The notes: generated by a model not told the origin, from the letters alone. Positions 17,008 to 25,503 are shown, counted from the first letter of the stretch. The stretch is 64,000 nt of DNA from Microbacterium schleiferi (GCF_015565955.1 NZ_CP064760.1:992001-1056000), one strand, 5' to 3'. Made by a program: numbers and translations.

Positions 17008-18036
17008 ATGAGAATCGGCATCCTCACCAGCGGCGGCGATTGCCCCGGCCTGAACGCGGTCATTCGCGGCGTGGTCCTCAAGGGCACAACGGCGTACGGG
17101 CTCGACTTCGTCGGCATCCGTGACGGATGGCGCGGCGTGGTCGATGGGGACTTCTTTCCGCTTTCGCGTCACGACGTGAAGGGCCTGTCGAAGGTCGGCG
17201 GCACGATCCTCGGAACCAGCCGCACCAACCCGTACGAAGGGCCGCGCGGCGGCGCCGAGAACATCGCTCGGACGCTCGAGGATGCCGGAATCGACGGCAT
17301 CCTGGCTATCGGTGGCGAGGGCACACTCGCCGCTGCCGACCGCCTCTGGAAGGACGGGATCAACGTTCTCGGCGTTCCCAAGACGATCGACAACGACCTG
17401 CGCGCCACGGACTACTCGTTCGGCTTCGACACGGCCGTCAACATCGCCACCGACGCGATGGACCGGCTGCGTACGACCGGCGACTCGCACCAGCGATGCA
17501 TGGTCGCCGAAGTCATGGGCCGGCATGTCGGTTGGATCGCCCTGCACGCGGGAGTCGCTGCTGGCGCTCACGTCATCTGCATCCCCGAGGTGCCCATGTC
17601 GATCGACGAGATCTGCCGGCAGGTCACGAGCGCTCACGATCGCGGCCGCGCGCCGTTGGTCGTCGTCTCGGAGGGCTTCACGATCACGGGCATGGATGAG
17701 GCGCACAGCCACAAGGGCCTGGACGCGTTCAACCGCCCCCGCCTGGGCGGTATCGGTGAGCTCATCGCGCCCGAGATCGAGCGCATCACCGGCATCGAGA
17801 CCCGCGCGACCGTGCTCGGCCACATCCAGCGCGGCGGATCGCCCTCCGCGTTCGACCGTGTTCTGGCCACCCGCCTGGGCCTGCACGCCGCCGATGCTCT
17901 CGTCGATGGCGCGTGGGGTCAGATGGTCGCGATGCGCGGAACCGACATCGTCCGCGTCCAGTTCGATGAAGCGCTCGGCGAACTCAACACGGTCCCGCTC
18001 TACCGCTACGAGGAAGCCGCAGCTCTCTTCGGCTGA
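17008..18036 (+). CDS. pfkA: 6-phosphofructokinase
   Basis: Phosphorylates fructose 6-phosphate to fructose 1,6-bisphosphate in glycolysis. The 342 residues contain ILTSGGDCPGLNAVIRG (nucleotide loop), AIGGEGTLAAADRL, the catalytic PKTIDNDL, and MGRHVGWIALHAG. The residue after GGE is Gly, as in ATP-dependent enzymes, while PKTIDND carries the Lys usually linked to pyrophosphate-dependent ones. This mixed signature is known from actinobacterial group III enzymes, so ATP use is likely but not certain. The start at 17008 follows ACAGGGA. TAGTGT near 16950 may be the -10. Confidence 0.93.
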   Translation: MRIGILTSGGDCPGLNAVIRGVVLKGTTAYGLDFVGIRDGWRGVVDGDFFPLSRHDVKGLSKVGGTILGTSRTNPYEGPRGGAENIARTLEDAGIDGILAIGGEGTLAAADRLWKDGINVLGVPKTIDNDLRATDYSFGFDTAVNIATDAMDRLRTTGDSHQRCMVAEVMGRHVGWIALHAGVAAGAHVICIPEVPMSIDEICRQVTSAHDRGRAPLVVVSEGFTITGMDEAHSHKGLDAFNRPRLGGIGELIAPEIERITGIETRATVLGHIQRGGSPSAFDRVLATRLGLHAADALVDGAWGQMVAMRGTDIVRVQFDEALGELNTVPLYRYEEAAALFG

Positions 18037-18109
18037 CCCGGCGTCGGGCGGCATCCGGTTCGCGGCATCCTCGTGCGCAGCCGAGTCCGCCCGCGCGCGA
18101 AACTAGGAC

Positions 18110-18173
18110 TTCTTCGGAGCGTAGGACGTTTCCGGGGCCTATCGTCCTACGTCGGTGATTTCACCGACGCCGA
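18110..18173 (+). repeat. Degenerate 64-bp repeat, unit A
   Basis: Begins TTCTTCGGAGC-GTAGGACG and contains two stems: GTAGGACG (18121-18128) with CGTCCTAC (18143-18150), and GTCGGTG (18151-18157) with CACCGAC (18162-18168). It aligns without gaps to units B, C and D, with GTAGG 11 nt, the second GTCCTAC-like arm 34 nt and GATTT 47 nt from the unit start. Confidence 0.65.
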
Positions 18174-18249
18174 TGAGGCACCCTGCCCGAGGCCGAGTCT
18201 TGCTGTCCCGCCCGCCGTGTGGCGAGCCTTCGACTTCCGGACGTCGGAG

Positions 18250-18313
18250 TTCTTCGGGCGGTAGGACGGTGCCGAGCCTTAGCGTCAGACGGTGGTGATT
18301 GTTCCTACCGGGG
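18250..18313 (+). repeat. Degenerate 64-bp repeat, unit B
   Basis: Same layout as unit A: TTCTTCGGGCG, GTAGGACG at 18261, GTCAGAC at 18284 (a decayed GTCCTAC arm), GATTG at 18297, then TTCCTACC, which can pair with GGTAGGA at 18260-18266. Confidence 0.6.
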
Positions 18314-18422
18314 TACCCGCGAAGCGGGTGGGACGCTCCTCCCCGGCCCGCGCGCGAAACGCGTCATCCACGGCTCTGCGGATCGGCGAGTCCGCGGCCC
18401 CGCCGCGCGGAAGAGTCAGTGG

Positions 18423-19298
18423 ATGCGGAGTGTGGATGACCTGGTCAGATGGATCGACGGATGCGGCGGTGCCGCGCACACGCGATCGGTCGCCGCGGCG
18501 GGTTTCACTGTGCACGTCGTTCGCACCGCGGTCGCGCTCGGTGTCATCGAGCGCGTTCGACGGAGCTGGCTCGTGCTGCCGGCCTGCGATCCGGCGCGGC
18601 GCGCTGCGGCTACAGCTGGCGGACGCCTCACGTGCCTGAGTGCGGCGTCGGCGCTCGGGCTATGGACTCCGCTCCACGACGAGGTTCACGTCGCGGTGGC
18701 GCGAACGGCGTCCCGCGTCCGTGCTCCCAGGGTGCGGCTGCATTGGGGTGGCGGTCCTGCGCCGACCTCGGCGCTCCAGACTGACGAGCCTCTCATCAAC
18801 GTGCTGTTTCACGTGGCGCGGTGCGTGCCGCTCGCGGATGCCGCAGCGGTTTGGGAGTCGGCGCTGCGCGGTGGTCACACTGATCGGCGCGTACTGGAAC
18901 GCGTCCAGTGGGGGAGCGAGCGGGCCCGGCGGCTCGCATCCGTAGCATCGCTGCTGTCGGACTCGGGGATTGAAACCCACTTCACCCATCTCATGCACAG
19001 CATCGGCGTGACGGTCGTGCAGCAGGTCTGGGTCGACGGGCACCCGCTGGACTGCCTCATCGGCGAGCGGCTCGTCGTTCAGCTCGACGGATTCGCTCAT
19101 CACCAGGCATCCGATCGCCGCCGGGATCTTCGGGCTGACGCTCGACTCGCCCTGCGCGGCTTCACTGTTCTGCGGTTCGACTACCACCAGATCCTGTTCG
19201 ATCCCGCGTACGTGACGGAGACCATCACGGATGCCATGGCTCAGGGTCTGCACCGGCAGACCGCCGTTTCACGGAGGTCGGCACTCTTCCGGAGGTAG
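18423..19298 (+). CDS. DUF559 / AbiEi-like protein with endonuclease fold
   Basis: A 291-residue protein. The N-terminal half resembles the winged-helix region of AbiEi-type antitoxin-like proteins (MRSVDDLVRWIDGCGGAAH). The C-terminal part resembles the DUF559 nuclease-like domain (PD-(D/E)xK superfamily): DGHPLDCLIGERLVVQLDG, then DLRADARLALRGFTVLRFDY. The likely acidic and basic active-site residues are present, so it may cut DNA, but no activity is known for this family here. No AbiEii-like toxin is adjacent, so a toxin-antitoxin role is not supported. The TAG stop lies inside repeat unit C, and two repeat units flank it on each side. Confidence 0.72.
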   Translation: MRSVDDLVRWIDGCGGAAHTRSVAAAGFTVHVVRTAVALGVIERVRRSWLVLPACDPARRAAATAGGRLTCLSAASALGLWTPLHDEVHVAVARTASRVRAPRVRLHWGGGPAPTSALQTDEPLINVLFHVARCVPLADAAAVWESALRGGHTDRRVLERVQWGSERARRLASVASLLSDSGIETHFTHLMHSIGVTVVQQVWVDGHPLDCLIGERLVVQLDGFAHHQASDRRRDLRADARLALRGFTVLRFDYHQILFDPAYVTETITDAMAQGLHRQTAVSRRSALFRR

Positions 19299-19347
19299 GT
19301 CGTGGTGGCGTTGAGTGGTCCTACGTCCGCGATTTTGCCTACCGGCG
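19284..19347 (+). repeat. Degenerate 64-bp repeat, unit C
   Basis: CTCTTCCGGAG then GTAGGTCG at 19295, GTCCTAC at 19318, GATTTTG at 19331 and CCTACC at 19338. The first 15 bases encode the end of the DUF559 protein and its stop codon. Confidence 0.65.
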
Positions 19348-19411
19348 TGATCCTGAGTGGTGTGCTTGCGTCGCGTGCTTGCGTTGCTGTGGCGCCTTGC
19401 GAAGGTAGGTG

Positions 19412-19475
19412 TTCTTCTGGAGGTAGGTCGGTTCTGCGGTGATTCTTCCTACGCCCGCGATATTGCCTACGCCCG
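19412..19475 (+). repeat. Degenerate 64-bp repeat, unit D
   Basis: TTCTTCTGGAG, GTAGGTCG at 19423, TTCCTAC at 19446, GATATTG at 19459 and CCTAC at 19466. A further partial GAAGGTAGGT occurs just before it (19401-19410). It runs directly into the 16-bp tandem array. Confidence 0.65.
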
Positions 19476-19534
19476 TGAGGCGCCGCGCCCGTGGGGCGCC
19501 GGGCCCGTGAGGCGCCGTGCCCGTGAGGCGCCGT
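19471..19534 (+). repeat. Four-copy 16-bp tandem repeat
   Basis: Four head-to-tail copies of GCCCGTGAGGCGCCGN at 19471, 19487, 19503 and 19519; the second has GTGGGG in place of GTGAGG. It is followed by a GGGGC triplet repeat near 19545-19561 and lies about 35 bp beyond the end of the oligopeptidase gene. Confidence 0.8.
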
Positions 19535-19568
19535 ATCCGGTATGCGGGGCGGGGCGGGGCGAGGAGGA

Positions 19569-21675
19569 TCAGGCGTCGGCGACACCGAGGACGTCGAAGA
19601 TCCAGGCCAGCTCGTAGGCGCGCTCGCGCCAGGAGTTGTAGCGCCCGCTGACACCGCCGTGCCCGGCCGACATCTCGCACTTCAGGAGCGCATCGGCGCC
19701 GACCTCGCGCAACCGCGCAACCCACTTCGCCGGTTCCACGTACATCACGCGGGTGTCGTTGAGTGAGGTGACGGCGAGGATCCGGGGTAGCGGATGCCTG
19801 CCCGCACGTTCTCGTAGGGCGTGTAGCCCTTCATGTACGCATAGACATCCGGATCCTCGAGGGGATTGCCCCACTCGTCCCACTCGATCACCGTCAGCGG
19901 CAGGGAGGGGTCGAGGATGGTCGTCAGGGCATCCACGAAGGGAACGACGGCCAGGATGCCTGCGAACAGCTCCGGGGCGATGTTGGTGACTGCCCCCATG
20001 AGCAGGCCGCCGGCGCTGCCGCCCTCGGCAACGAGATGCTCGGCATCCGTGTACTTCGTCTCGACGAGGTGGTGCGCTGCAGCGACGAAGTCGGTGAACG
20101 TATTGCGCTTGCTCTGCAGCTTGCCGTCCTCGTACCAGCTGCGTCCCATCTCGCCGCCACCGCGCACGTGGGCGACCGCGAAGACCACACCCCGGTCCAG
20201 CGCCGAGAGCCGCGCGATCGAGAAGGCGGGATCGATGGAGTGCTCGTAGGACCCGTAGCCGTAGAGGTGCAGGGGGCGGGGTTTCTCGCCCGGCTCTCCG
20301 AACGAGCGCCGCCAGACGAGCGAGACGGGGATCCGGGTGCCGTCGTCGGCGAGAGCCCATACGCGCCGCTGCCCGTAGTCCGCGGGGTCGTAGCCGCCGA
20401 GCACGGGCTGCTGCTTGCGGATGCGTCGCTCGTCGGTCGCGACCACGAGGTCGACCACGGTGGTCGGCGTCACGAACGACCCGAAGGCGAGCCGGATCAT
20501 CGGGGGCGCCCATTCGGGGTTGCCCGCCGTGCCGACGTCGTAGAGTTCCTCGTCGAAGACGATCTCGGTCGGCGTCGCCGCCTCGTAGTCGAACGTCGCG
20601 AGCCGGGAGAGCCCGTCACGGCGGTAGGCCAGCACCGCCCAGTCGCGGAACGTCGACATCCCGAGCAGGCGCTGCCCCGGCCGGTGCTCCAGCACGACCT
20701 CACGCGCTCCCTGCGGGTCATCGGCCTGCACCCGGACGAGTTCGAAGTCGAGCGCGTTGTCGTTGTGGACGATGTAGAGCACATCCTCGCCGCCGACGAC
20801 CGCGTGGGAGCTGGAGTACTCGACGCCCTCTCGTCGCGGCCACACGACGCGCGGCTGTCCCGACAGGTCATCGGCATCCAGGAGCCACTCTTCGGAGGTG
20901 ATCGAGGAGCCGAGTTCGATGACGAGGTATCGGTCGCTGCGCGTGAACCCCGCGCCGACCCAATAGCGGTCGTCGGGCTCGTGGAAGAGGGTTCGGTCAT
21001 CGGATGCCGCCGTGCCGACCTCGTGGAGCCACACGGTGTCGGGCCGCCAGGCGTCGTCGACGGTCGTGTAGACGATGTGGCGGCCGTCGGGGAGAAGGTC
21101 GCTCCCGAGAACGTGTCGGGGATCTCGTCCGGGAGCAGCTCGCCGGTCTCGAGGTCGCGAACGCGGATGGTGTAGCGCTCGTCACCGACGGTGTCGACGG
21201 CGTACAGCAGCCGCGCCCCGTCGGTGGAGACCTCGAAGCTGCCGAGCGCGAAGAACTCGTGTCCGGCGGCTTCGCGGTTGGCATCGAGGAGGACCTGCTC
21301 GCCCGGCACCGCGTGGTCGGGGGAGAGGGCCGGCGGGTCCCAGTCGTCGGGAGTGGTCAGCGGCGCGCGGCAGTGGATGCCGTACTGCTGTCCTTCGACC
21401 GACCGCGAGTAGTACCACCACTGGCCGCGGCGCACCGGCACCGACAGGTCGGTTTCGAGGGTGCGGGAGCGGATCTCCTCGAAGATCTGCTCGCGAAGCG
21501 ACGCGAGGTGGGCGGTGCGCGCATCGGTGAAGGCGTTCTCGGCCTCCAGGTGGGCTCGGACGTCTGCGTCGTCCTTCGCGCGAAGCCACTCGTAGGCATC
21601 CTCGACGTCATCGCCGTGATGAGAGCGGATGAGGGGACGACGGGCGGCACGCGGTGCTTCGGGGACGGATGTCAC
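19569..21675 (-). CDS. ptrB: Oligopeptidase B-like S9 peptidase (two frameshifts)
   Basis: Serine peptidase of the prolyl oligopeptidase family, S9A, cutting small peptides, often after basic residues. Once corrected it is 702 residues: an N-terminal beta-propeller (PEAPRAARRPLIRSHHGDDV onward) and a C-terminal alpha/beta-hydrolase with LVAEGGSAGGLLMG (catalytic Ser), SLNDTRVMYVEPAKW (Asp) and SAGHGGVSGRYNSW (His). The frame is lost at the G4 runs 21089-21092 (FSPDGRHIVYTTV restored) and 19784-19787 (RYPRILAVTSLNDTR restored). The start is the GTG at 21675, 7 nt after TAGCGT, a leaderless pattern. Confidence 0.85.
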
Positions 21676-21682
21676 CCGACCC

Positions 21683-21688
21683 ACGCTA
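21683..21688 (-). promoter_or_regulatory. -10 hexamer of leaderless oligopeptidase gene
   Basis: TAGCGT on the minus strand, 7 nt before the GTG at 21675. It lies back to back with the -10 of the divergent phosphodiesterase, about 30 bp away. Confidence 0.4.
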
Positions 21689-21717
21689 GCCGAGCGGGGC
21701 GCGTCGGCGGCGAGACG

Positions 21718-21723
21718 TATGCT
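21718..21723 (+). promoter_or_regulatory. -10 hexamer of leaderless phosphodiesterase gene
   Basis: TATGCT followed by 6 nt and the ATG at 21730, with no ribosome binding site. Confidence 0.45.
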
Positions 21724-21729
21724 GGCGGC

Positions 21730-22638
21730 ATGGCCTCGGCTTCTGTGCGGTTCGGTCAGTATCCGCCCGCGCTTCGGACGATCGTGCACCTGAGCGACAC
21801 GCACTTCCTCGACGGGGGCAGGCCGCTCGGCGGACGATTTGATACCACGGCGAACCTCAGCCGGACTCTGCAGAAGGTGCGTGACCTGGGCATCCGTCCC
21901 GATGCGATCGTTGTGACCGGCGACCTCACCGATGAGGGGGAGCCCGGGGCCTACCGCGACCTGCGCGCCGTGCTCGAGCCGGTTGCCCGCGATCTTGCCG
22001 CACCGCTTGTCTGGGTGGCAGGAAACCACGATGAGCGCCCCGCGCTTCGCGAACACCTGATGGATGCCGAACCGACGCAGGAGCCGGTGACAGGCGTCTG
22101 GGATCTCGATGGCCTGCGACTCATCGCGATCGACACGTCGGTGCCGGGCTGGCATCACGGTGACCTCGACGAGGGCCAGCTCCGCTGGCTCGAGGAACAC
22201 CTCGCGACGCCCGCGCCGCTGGGAACGCTCTTGGCGATGCACCATCCGCCGATCCCGTCGCACCTGCCATTCTTCGACATTCTCGAGCTGCGCGACCAGC
22301 AGCGCCTCGCCGATGCGATCGCCGGGACTGACGTGCGCGGCATTCTGGCCGGTCACCTGCACTACTCGACAAATGCCACCTTCGCCGGCATCCCCGTGTC
22401 GGTGTCGGCGGCCACCTGTTACACCATGGATCTCGCCCGGCCTCCGCAGCAGGTCAATGGAATGGATGCCGGGCAGTCCTTCCATCTCGTGCACGTGTAC
22501 GAAACGACGATCACGCACGCCGTCGTGCCGGTCGTCGACGCCGACACCGGCGACTACTTCTCCGAGGAGTGGGTCGAACGGATGGCGGCACTCACCCCCC
22601 ACGAGCGCCTCGAGGCGTTCTCTCGCAAGCGCTCATGA
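21730..22638 (+). CDS. Metallophosphoesterase, CpdA/Icc-like phosphodiesterase
   Basis: Calcineurin-like phosphoesterase with two metal ions, similar to class III 3',5'-cyclic nucleotide phosphodiesterases. All family blocks are visible in its 302 residues: HLSDTHF (20-26), VTGDLTDEG, VAGNHDERP, AMHHPPIPS and LAGHLHYS. Cyclic AMP is the usual substrate suggested by this arrangement, but other phosphodiesters are possible. It is divergent from the oligopeptidase and 12 bp upstream of aspA. Confidence 0.85.
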   Translation: MASASVRFGQYPPALRTIVHLSDTHFLDGGRPLGGRFDTTANLSRTLQKVRDLGIRPDAIVVTGDLTDEGEPGAYRDLRAVLEPVARDLAAPLVWVAGNHDERPALREHLMDAEPTQEPVTGVWDLDGLRLIAIDTSVPGWHHGDLDEGQLRWLEEHLATPAPLGTLLAMHHPPIPSHLPFFDILELRDQQRLADAIAGTDVRGILAGHLHYSTNATFAGIPVSVSAATCYTMDLARPPQQVNGMDAGQSFHLVHVYETTITHAVVPVVDADTGDYFSEEWVERMAALTPHERLEAFSRKRS

Positions 22639-22650
22639 ACGGCAGGAACA

Positions 22651-24123
22651 ATGACGCACCACACAGCCGCTCCGGCGCGCATCGAGACTGATTCCCTGGG
22701 GTCGATGCAGATCCCCGCAGACGCGTACTGGGGCATTCACACCGCCCGCGCGTTGGAGAATTTCCCGATCTCGCGGCGCCCGATCTCGGTCTATGCCGAC
22801 CTCGTCCGCGCCCTCGCGATGGTCAAGCAGGCCGCGGCGCGGGCCAATGCCGAGATCGGCGTGCTCGATGCCGAGCGGGCGGCGCTCATCGACCGCGCAT
22901 CCCAGCTCGTCATCGACGGTCAGTTCCACGATCAGTTCGTGGTTGGTGTCGTGCAGGGCGGGGCGGGCACGTCGACCAACATGAACGCGAATGAGGTCAT
23001 CACCAACATCGCGCTCGAGCTTGCCGGCCGGCCCCGCGGCGACTACACCTATCTCTCGCCGATCGATCACACCAACCGCAGTCAGTCCACCAACGACGTC
23101 TATCCGACGGCGATCAAGGTCGGCTTGAGTCTTGATCTGCAGACGCTCCTGGAGGAGCTCGACCTGCTGCGTCAGTCGTTCCTGCACAAGGCGACGGAGT
23201 TCCACGATGTCCTGAAGGTCGGCCGCACCCAGCTGCAGGATGCGGTTCCCATGACCCTCGGGCAGGAGTTCCACGGCTTTGCCACGACCCTGGGGCAGGA
23301 CTACCAGCGACTGACCGAGAACGCGCACCTGCTGTTCGAGGTGAACCTCGGGGCGACGGCGATCGGCACCGGCATCACCGCGCATCCTGATTATGCGGAC
23401 GCGGTTCTGCGCCACCTCCGCGAGATCACGGGGCTGGACCTCGAGACGGCGTCCGACCTCGTGGAGTCCACGAGTGACACGGGGGCGTTCATGTCGTTCT
23501 CGGCATCCCTCAAGCGCAACGCGATCAAGCTCTCGAAGATCTCCAATGACCTGCGGCTGCTCTCGTCGGGCCCGCAGGCGGGTCTGGGGGAGATATCCCT
23601 CCCCGCGCGCCAGGCAGGATCGAGCATCATGCCCGGCAAGGTGAATCCGGTCATCCCCGAGGTCGTGAATCAGGTAGCCTTCGCTGTCGCCGGTGCGGAC
23701 CTGACCGTGACGATGGCGGTCGAGGGCGGCCAGCTGCAGCTGAATGCCTTCGAGCCGATCATCGCTCACTCGATCTTCCAGTCGATCACCTGGATGCGCA
23801 GAGCCATGCGCACCCTGCGCGTGAACTGTGTGGACGGCATTACGGCCAATCGCGAGCGACTCGCGGCGTCGGTGGGAGCGTCAGTGGGCGTCGTGACGGC
23901 GCTGACCCCCTTCATCGGCTACGCGGCAGCGGCTGCTCTTGCGAAGTCAGCCCTTGTGTCGGGCCGCAATATCGCCGAACTCGTGGTCGAGGCAGGACTC
24001 ATGTCTCGGGCCGAGGTCGACAAGCAGTTGTCACCGGCCCGGCTGTCGGGGCTGGAGGCCGTCACCGCGGCGATGCCGATCGTCGGGCTCGAGAACGCTC
24101 CCACCGGAGATACTGACCTGTAG
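22651..24123 (+). CDS. aspA: Aspartate ammonia-lyase
   Basis: Reversibly converts L-aspartate to fumarate and ammonia. The 490 residues carry the superfamily signature GSSIMPGKVNPVIPE and GAGTSTNMNANEV. The opening RIETDSLGSMQIPADAYWGI with HTARALENFPIS matches aspartases (AYxGxHTxRA) rather than class II fumarases, so I call aspA, with fumarase as the alternative. The ATG at 22651 follows AGGAAC, 12 bp after the phosphodiesterase stop, so the two are likely cotranscribed. Confidence 0.9.
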   Translation: MTHHTAAPARIETDSLGSMQIPADAYWGIHTARALENFPISRRPISVYADLVRALAMVKQAAARANAEIGVLDAERAALIDRASQLVIDGQFHDQFVVGVVQGGAGTSTNMNANEVITNIALELAGRPRGDYTYLSPIDHTNRSQSTNDVYPTAIKVGLSLDLQTLLEELDLLRQSFLHKATEFHDVLKVGRTQLQDAVPMTLGQEFHGFATTLGQDYQRLTENAHLLFEVNLGATAIGTGITAHPDYADAVLRHLREITGLDLETASDLVESTSDTGAFMSFSASLKRNAIKLSKISNDLRLLSSGPQAGLGEISLPARQAGSSIMPGKVNPVIPEVVNQVAFAVAGADLTVTMAVEGGQLQLNAFEPIIAHSIFQSITWMRRAMRTLRVNCVDGITANRERLAASVGASVGVVTALTPFIGYAAAAALAKSALVSGRNIAELVVEAGLMSRAEVDKQLSPARLSGLEAVTAAMPIVGLENAPTGDTDL

Positions 24124-24163
24124 GGCTCCGCCGGGCCCGTTGCGGTAGCTGGGAATATGCCGC

Positions 24164-24169
24164 TAGATT
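24164..24169 (+). promoter_or_regulatory. Possible -10 box before the DUF4190-like gene
   Basis: TAGATT within a short GCCGC-GCGGC stem in the 108-bp gap after aspA. It gives a leader of about 60 nt with AAGGAG before the ATG at 24232. Confidence 0.3.
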
Positions 24170-24231
24170 GCGGCGAGGTCGCTCAATGACGCGCGGCCGC
24201 CCTCACCCGCAATGGACGCAAGGAGTCGCCC

Positions 24232-24516
24232 ATGTCCGATTCACCCGCCTACCAGCCTGCCCCGCAGGCGCCCGCCGGAGCGCCGGCTGTCGTGCCGGGC
24301 AAGACGCTCGGTATCGTCGCTCTGATCCTCGCCTTCTTCTTCCAGCTGCTCGCCCTGATCCTCGGGATCGTCGCGCTGAACCAGAGCAAGGGAACGGGCT
24401 ACAGCAACGCTCCCGCGAAGTGGGCGATCTGGTTGAGCATCATCTTCATGGTGCTGGGGATCATCATCGCGATCGTCGTCTTGTCGACGGCGTCGTTCGT
24501 CGTCTACTCGAACTGA
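24232..24516 (+). CDS. DUF4190-like small membrane protein
   Basis: A 94-residue protein with a Pro/Ala-rich N-terminal tail of about 22 residues and two transmembrane helices (KTLGIVALILAFFFQLLAL and WAIWLSIIFMVLGIIIAIVV) joined by LNQSKGTGYSNAPAK. This layout fits the DUF4190-type membrane proteins common in actinobacteria; the function is unknown. AAGGAG precedes the ATG, and a strong terminator follows the stop. Confidence 0.75.
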   Translation: MSDSPAYQPAPQAPAGAPAVVPGKTLGIVALILAFFFQLLALILGIVALNQSKGTGYSNAPAKWAIWLSIIFMVLGIIIAIVVLSTASFVVYSN

Positions 24517-24526
24517 CGATCACGAG

Positions 24527-24565
24527 AACGCACTGCCGGATCAGTCGATGATCCGGCAGTGCGTT
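24527..24565. terminator. Strong terminator between convergent genes
   Basis: AACGCACTGCCGGATCA (24527-24543), loop GTCGA, TGATCCGGCAGTGCGTT (24549-24565), then TTC. It is a 17-bp perfect stem with a T run in the plus direction. The stop of the minus-strand FAH-family gene (24541-24543) is the last part of the left arm. Confidence 0.85.
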
Positions 24566-25404
24566 TTCAGTTCTCCAATGCCTTCGACACCGACGGTCAC
24601 CGTCGACCGGTCTCGGAGGAAGACCTGCGGGTCCCGCGAGTAGCCGGCGCCCCCCGGGCTACCGGTGGAAATCAGCGTCCCCGGCAGGAGGGTCACGGAT
24701 GCCGACAGGTGCGCAATGAGGGTTGCGACCGGTCGCACCATCTGGTTCGTCGACGCATCCTGCAGCGTGTGTCCGTCCAGGACCGTCCAGATGTGCAGGT
24801 TCTGCGGGTCGGGGATCTCATCAGCGGTCACGATGACCGGGCCGACGGGAGTGAAGCCGTCGAAGGACTTGCACCGTGACCATTGCGCCTCGGCGAACTG
24901 GATGTCGCGCGCGGTGATGTCGTTGACGACGGTGTAGCCCCAGACGTGATCGAGGGCCGACTCGGGTGTGACATCCTTCGCGGGTTCGCCGATGATGACT
25001 CCGAGTTCGGCCTCATAGTCCACCGCTTCGCTGAGCGTGCGCGGCCAGCTGGTCGTTCCGTCATGACCGGCGAGCGAATTCGGCCAGAGCACGAACACCG
25101 TCGGTGCCGTGTCGGTCTTCAGCCCGAGTTCGCTCGAGTGCGCCGCGTAGTTCAGGCCGACGGCCAGAATCACGGGCGGCTGCGGCACGGCAGGTCCGTA
25201 CGTGGCGCCCTCCAGAGGGAGGCGGGGAGCAGGGGATGCGGCGGCGCGCACGCGATCGAGCAGCTCGCTGCCGCCCTCGATGAGCTCGTTGAGGGTGGTT
25301 GGCGCGCCGTCGAAGAGCTGTGACACGACGGCGGCGCCGTCGTTATCGATGGTCACGAGCTGCATCGTTGCTGACCCGGGGAGGGAGACGTGAGCGAAGC
25401 GCAT
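24541..25404 (-). CDS. Fumarylacetoacetate hydrolase family protein
   Basis: Metal-dependent enzyme of the FAH superfamily, whose members hydrolyse, decarboxylate or isomerise oxo-acids in aromatic and sugar-acid breakdown. The 287 residues include ILAVGLNYAAHSSELG, the metal-binding DYEAELGVIIGEPA, NDITARDIQ, CKSFDGFTPVGPVIV and ISTGSPGGAGYSR. The N-terminal domain matches the monooxo/dioxo decarboxylase-isomerase type. Without pathway neighbours the substrate is open. TAGCGT 6 nt before the ATG marks a leaderless start. Confidence 0.87.
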   Translation of the reverse strand: MRFAHVSLPGSATMQLVTIDNDGAAVVSQLFDGAPTTLNELIEGGSELLDRVRAAASPAPRLPLEGATYGPAVPQPPVILAVGLNYAAHSSELGLKTDTAPTVFVLWPNSLAGHDGTTSWPRTLSEAVDYEAELGVIIGEPAKDVTPESALDHVWGYTVVNDITARDIQFAEAQWSRCKSFDGFTPVGPVIVTADEIPDPQNLHIWTVLDGHTLQDASTNQMVRPVATLIAHLSASVTLLPGTLISTGSPGGAGYSRDPQVFLRDRSTVTVGVEGIGELKTHCRIID

Positions 25405-25410
25405 TCACCC

Positions 25411-25416
25411 ACGCTA
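25411..25416 (-). promoter_or_regulatory. -10 hexamer of leaderless FAH-family gene
   Basis: TAGCGT on the minus strand, exactly 6 nt before the ATG at 25404. Confidence 0.45.
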
Positions 25417-25452
25417 GCGTCGTCGGACGTCGATGAGCTGCCCAGACACAGA

Positions 25453-25503
25453 CTCAGCGCCCGGTGCCGCGGCGATGCCTGCGAGTCGAATCCGGGCGCT
25501 GAG
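25453..25503. terminator. 12-bp inverted repeat downstream of ccdA
   Basis: CTCAGCGCCCGG (25453-25464) and CCGGGCGCTGAG (25492-25503) with a 27-nt loop. It is placed to terminate the minus-strand ccdA operon. There is no T tract; a separate small palindrome CTGATATCAG lies at 25509-25518. Confidence 0.45.

Larger units (their letters stand above)
18037..18422. other. 386-bp gene-free region holding repeat units A and B
   Basis: Between pfkA and the DUF559 gene. It holds two copies of the 64-bp degenerate repeat (18110-18173, 18250-18313) separated by about 75 bp of unremarkable GC-rich sequence. The two short open frames here have no codon bias or similarity I can support. Confidence 0.6.

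Noticed and set aside
18423..19298. A type IV toxin-antitoxin pair (AbiE-like).
   Set aside because: Only an AbiEi/DUF559-like gene is present; no AbiEii nucleotidyltransferase lies on either side.
18110..19475. The four 64-bp repeats as a CRISPR array.
   Set aside because: The repeats are too long and degenerate, the gaps range from about 64 bp to 1 kb, and there are no cas genes.
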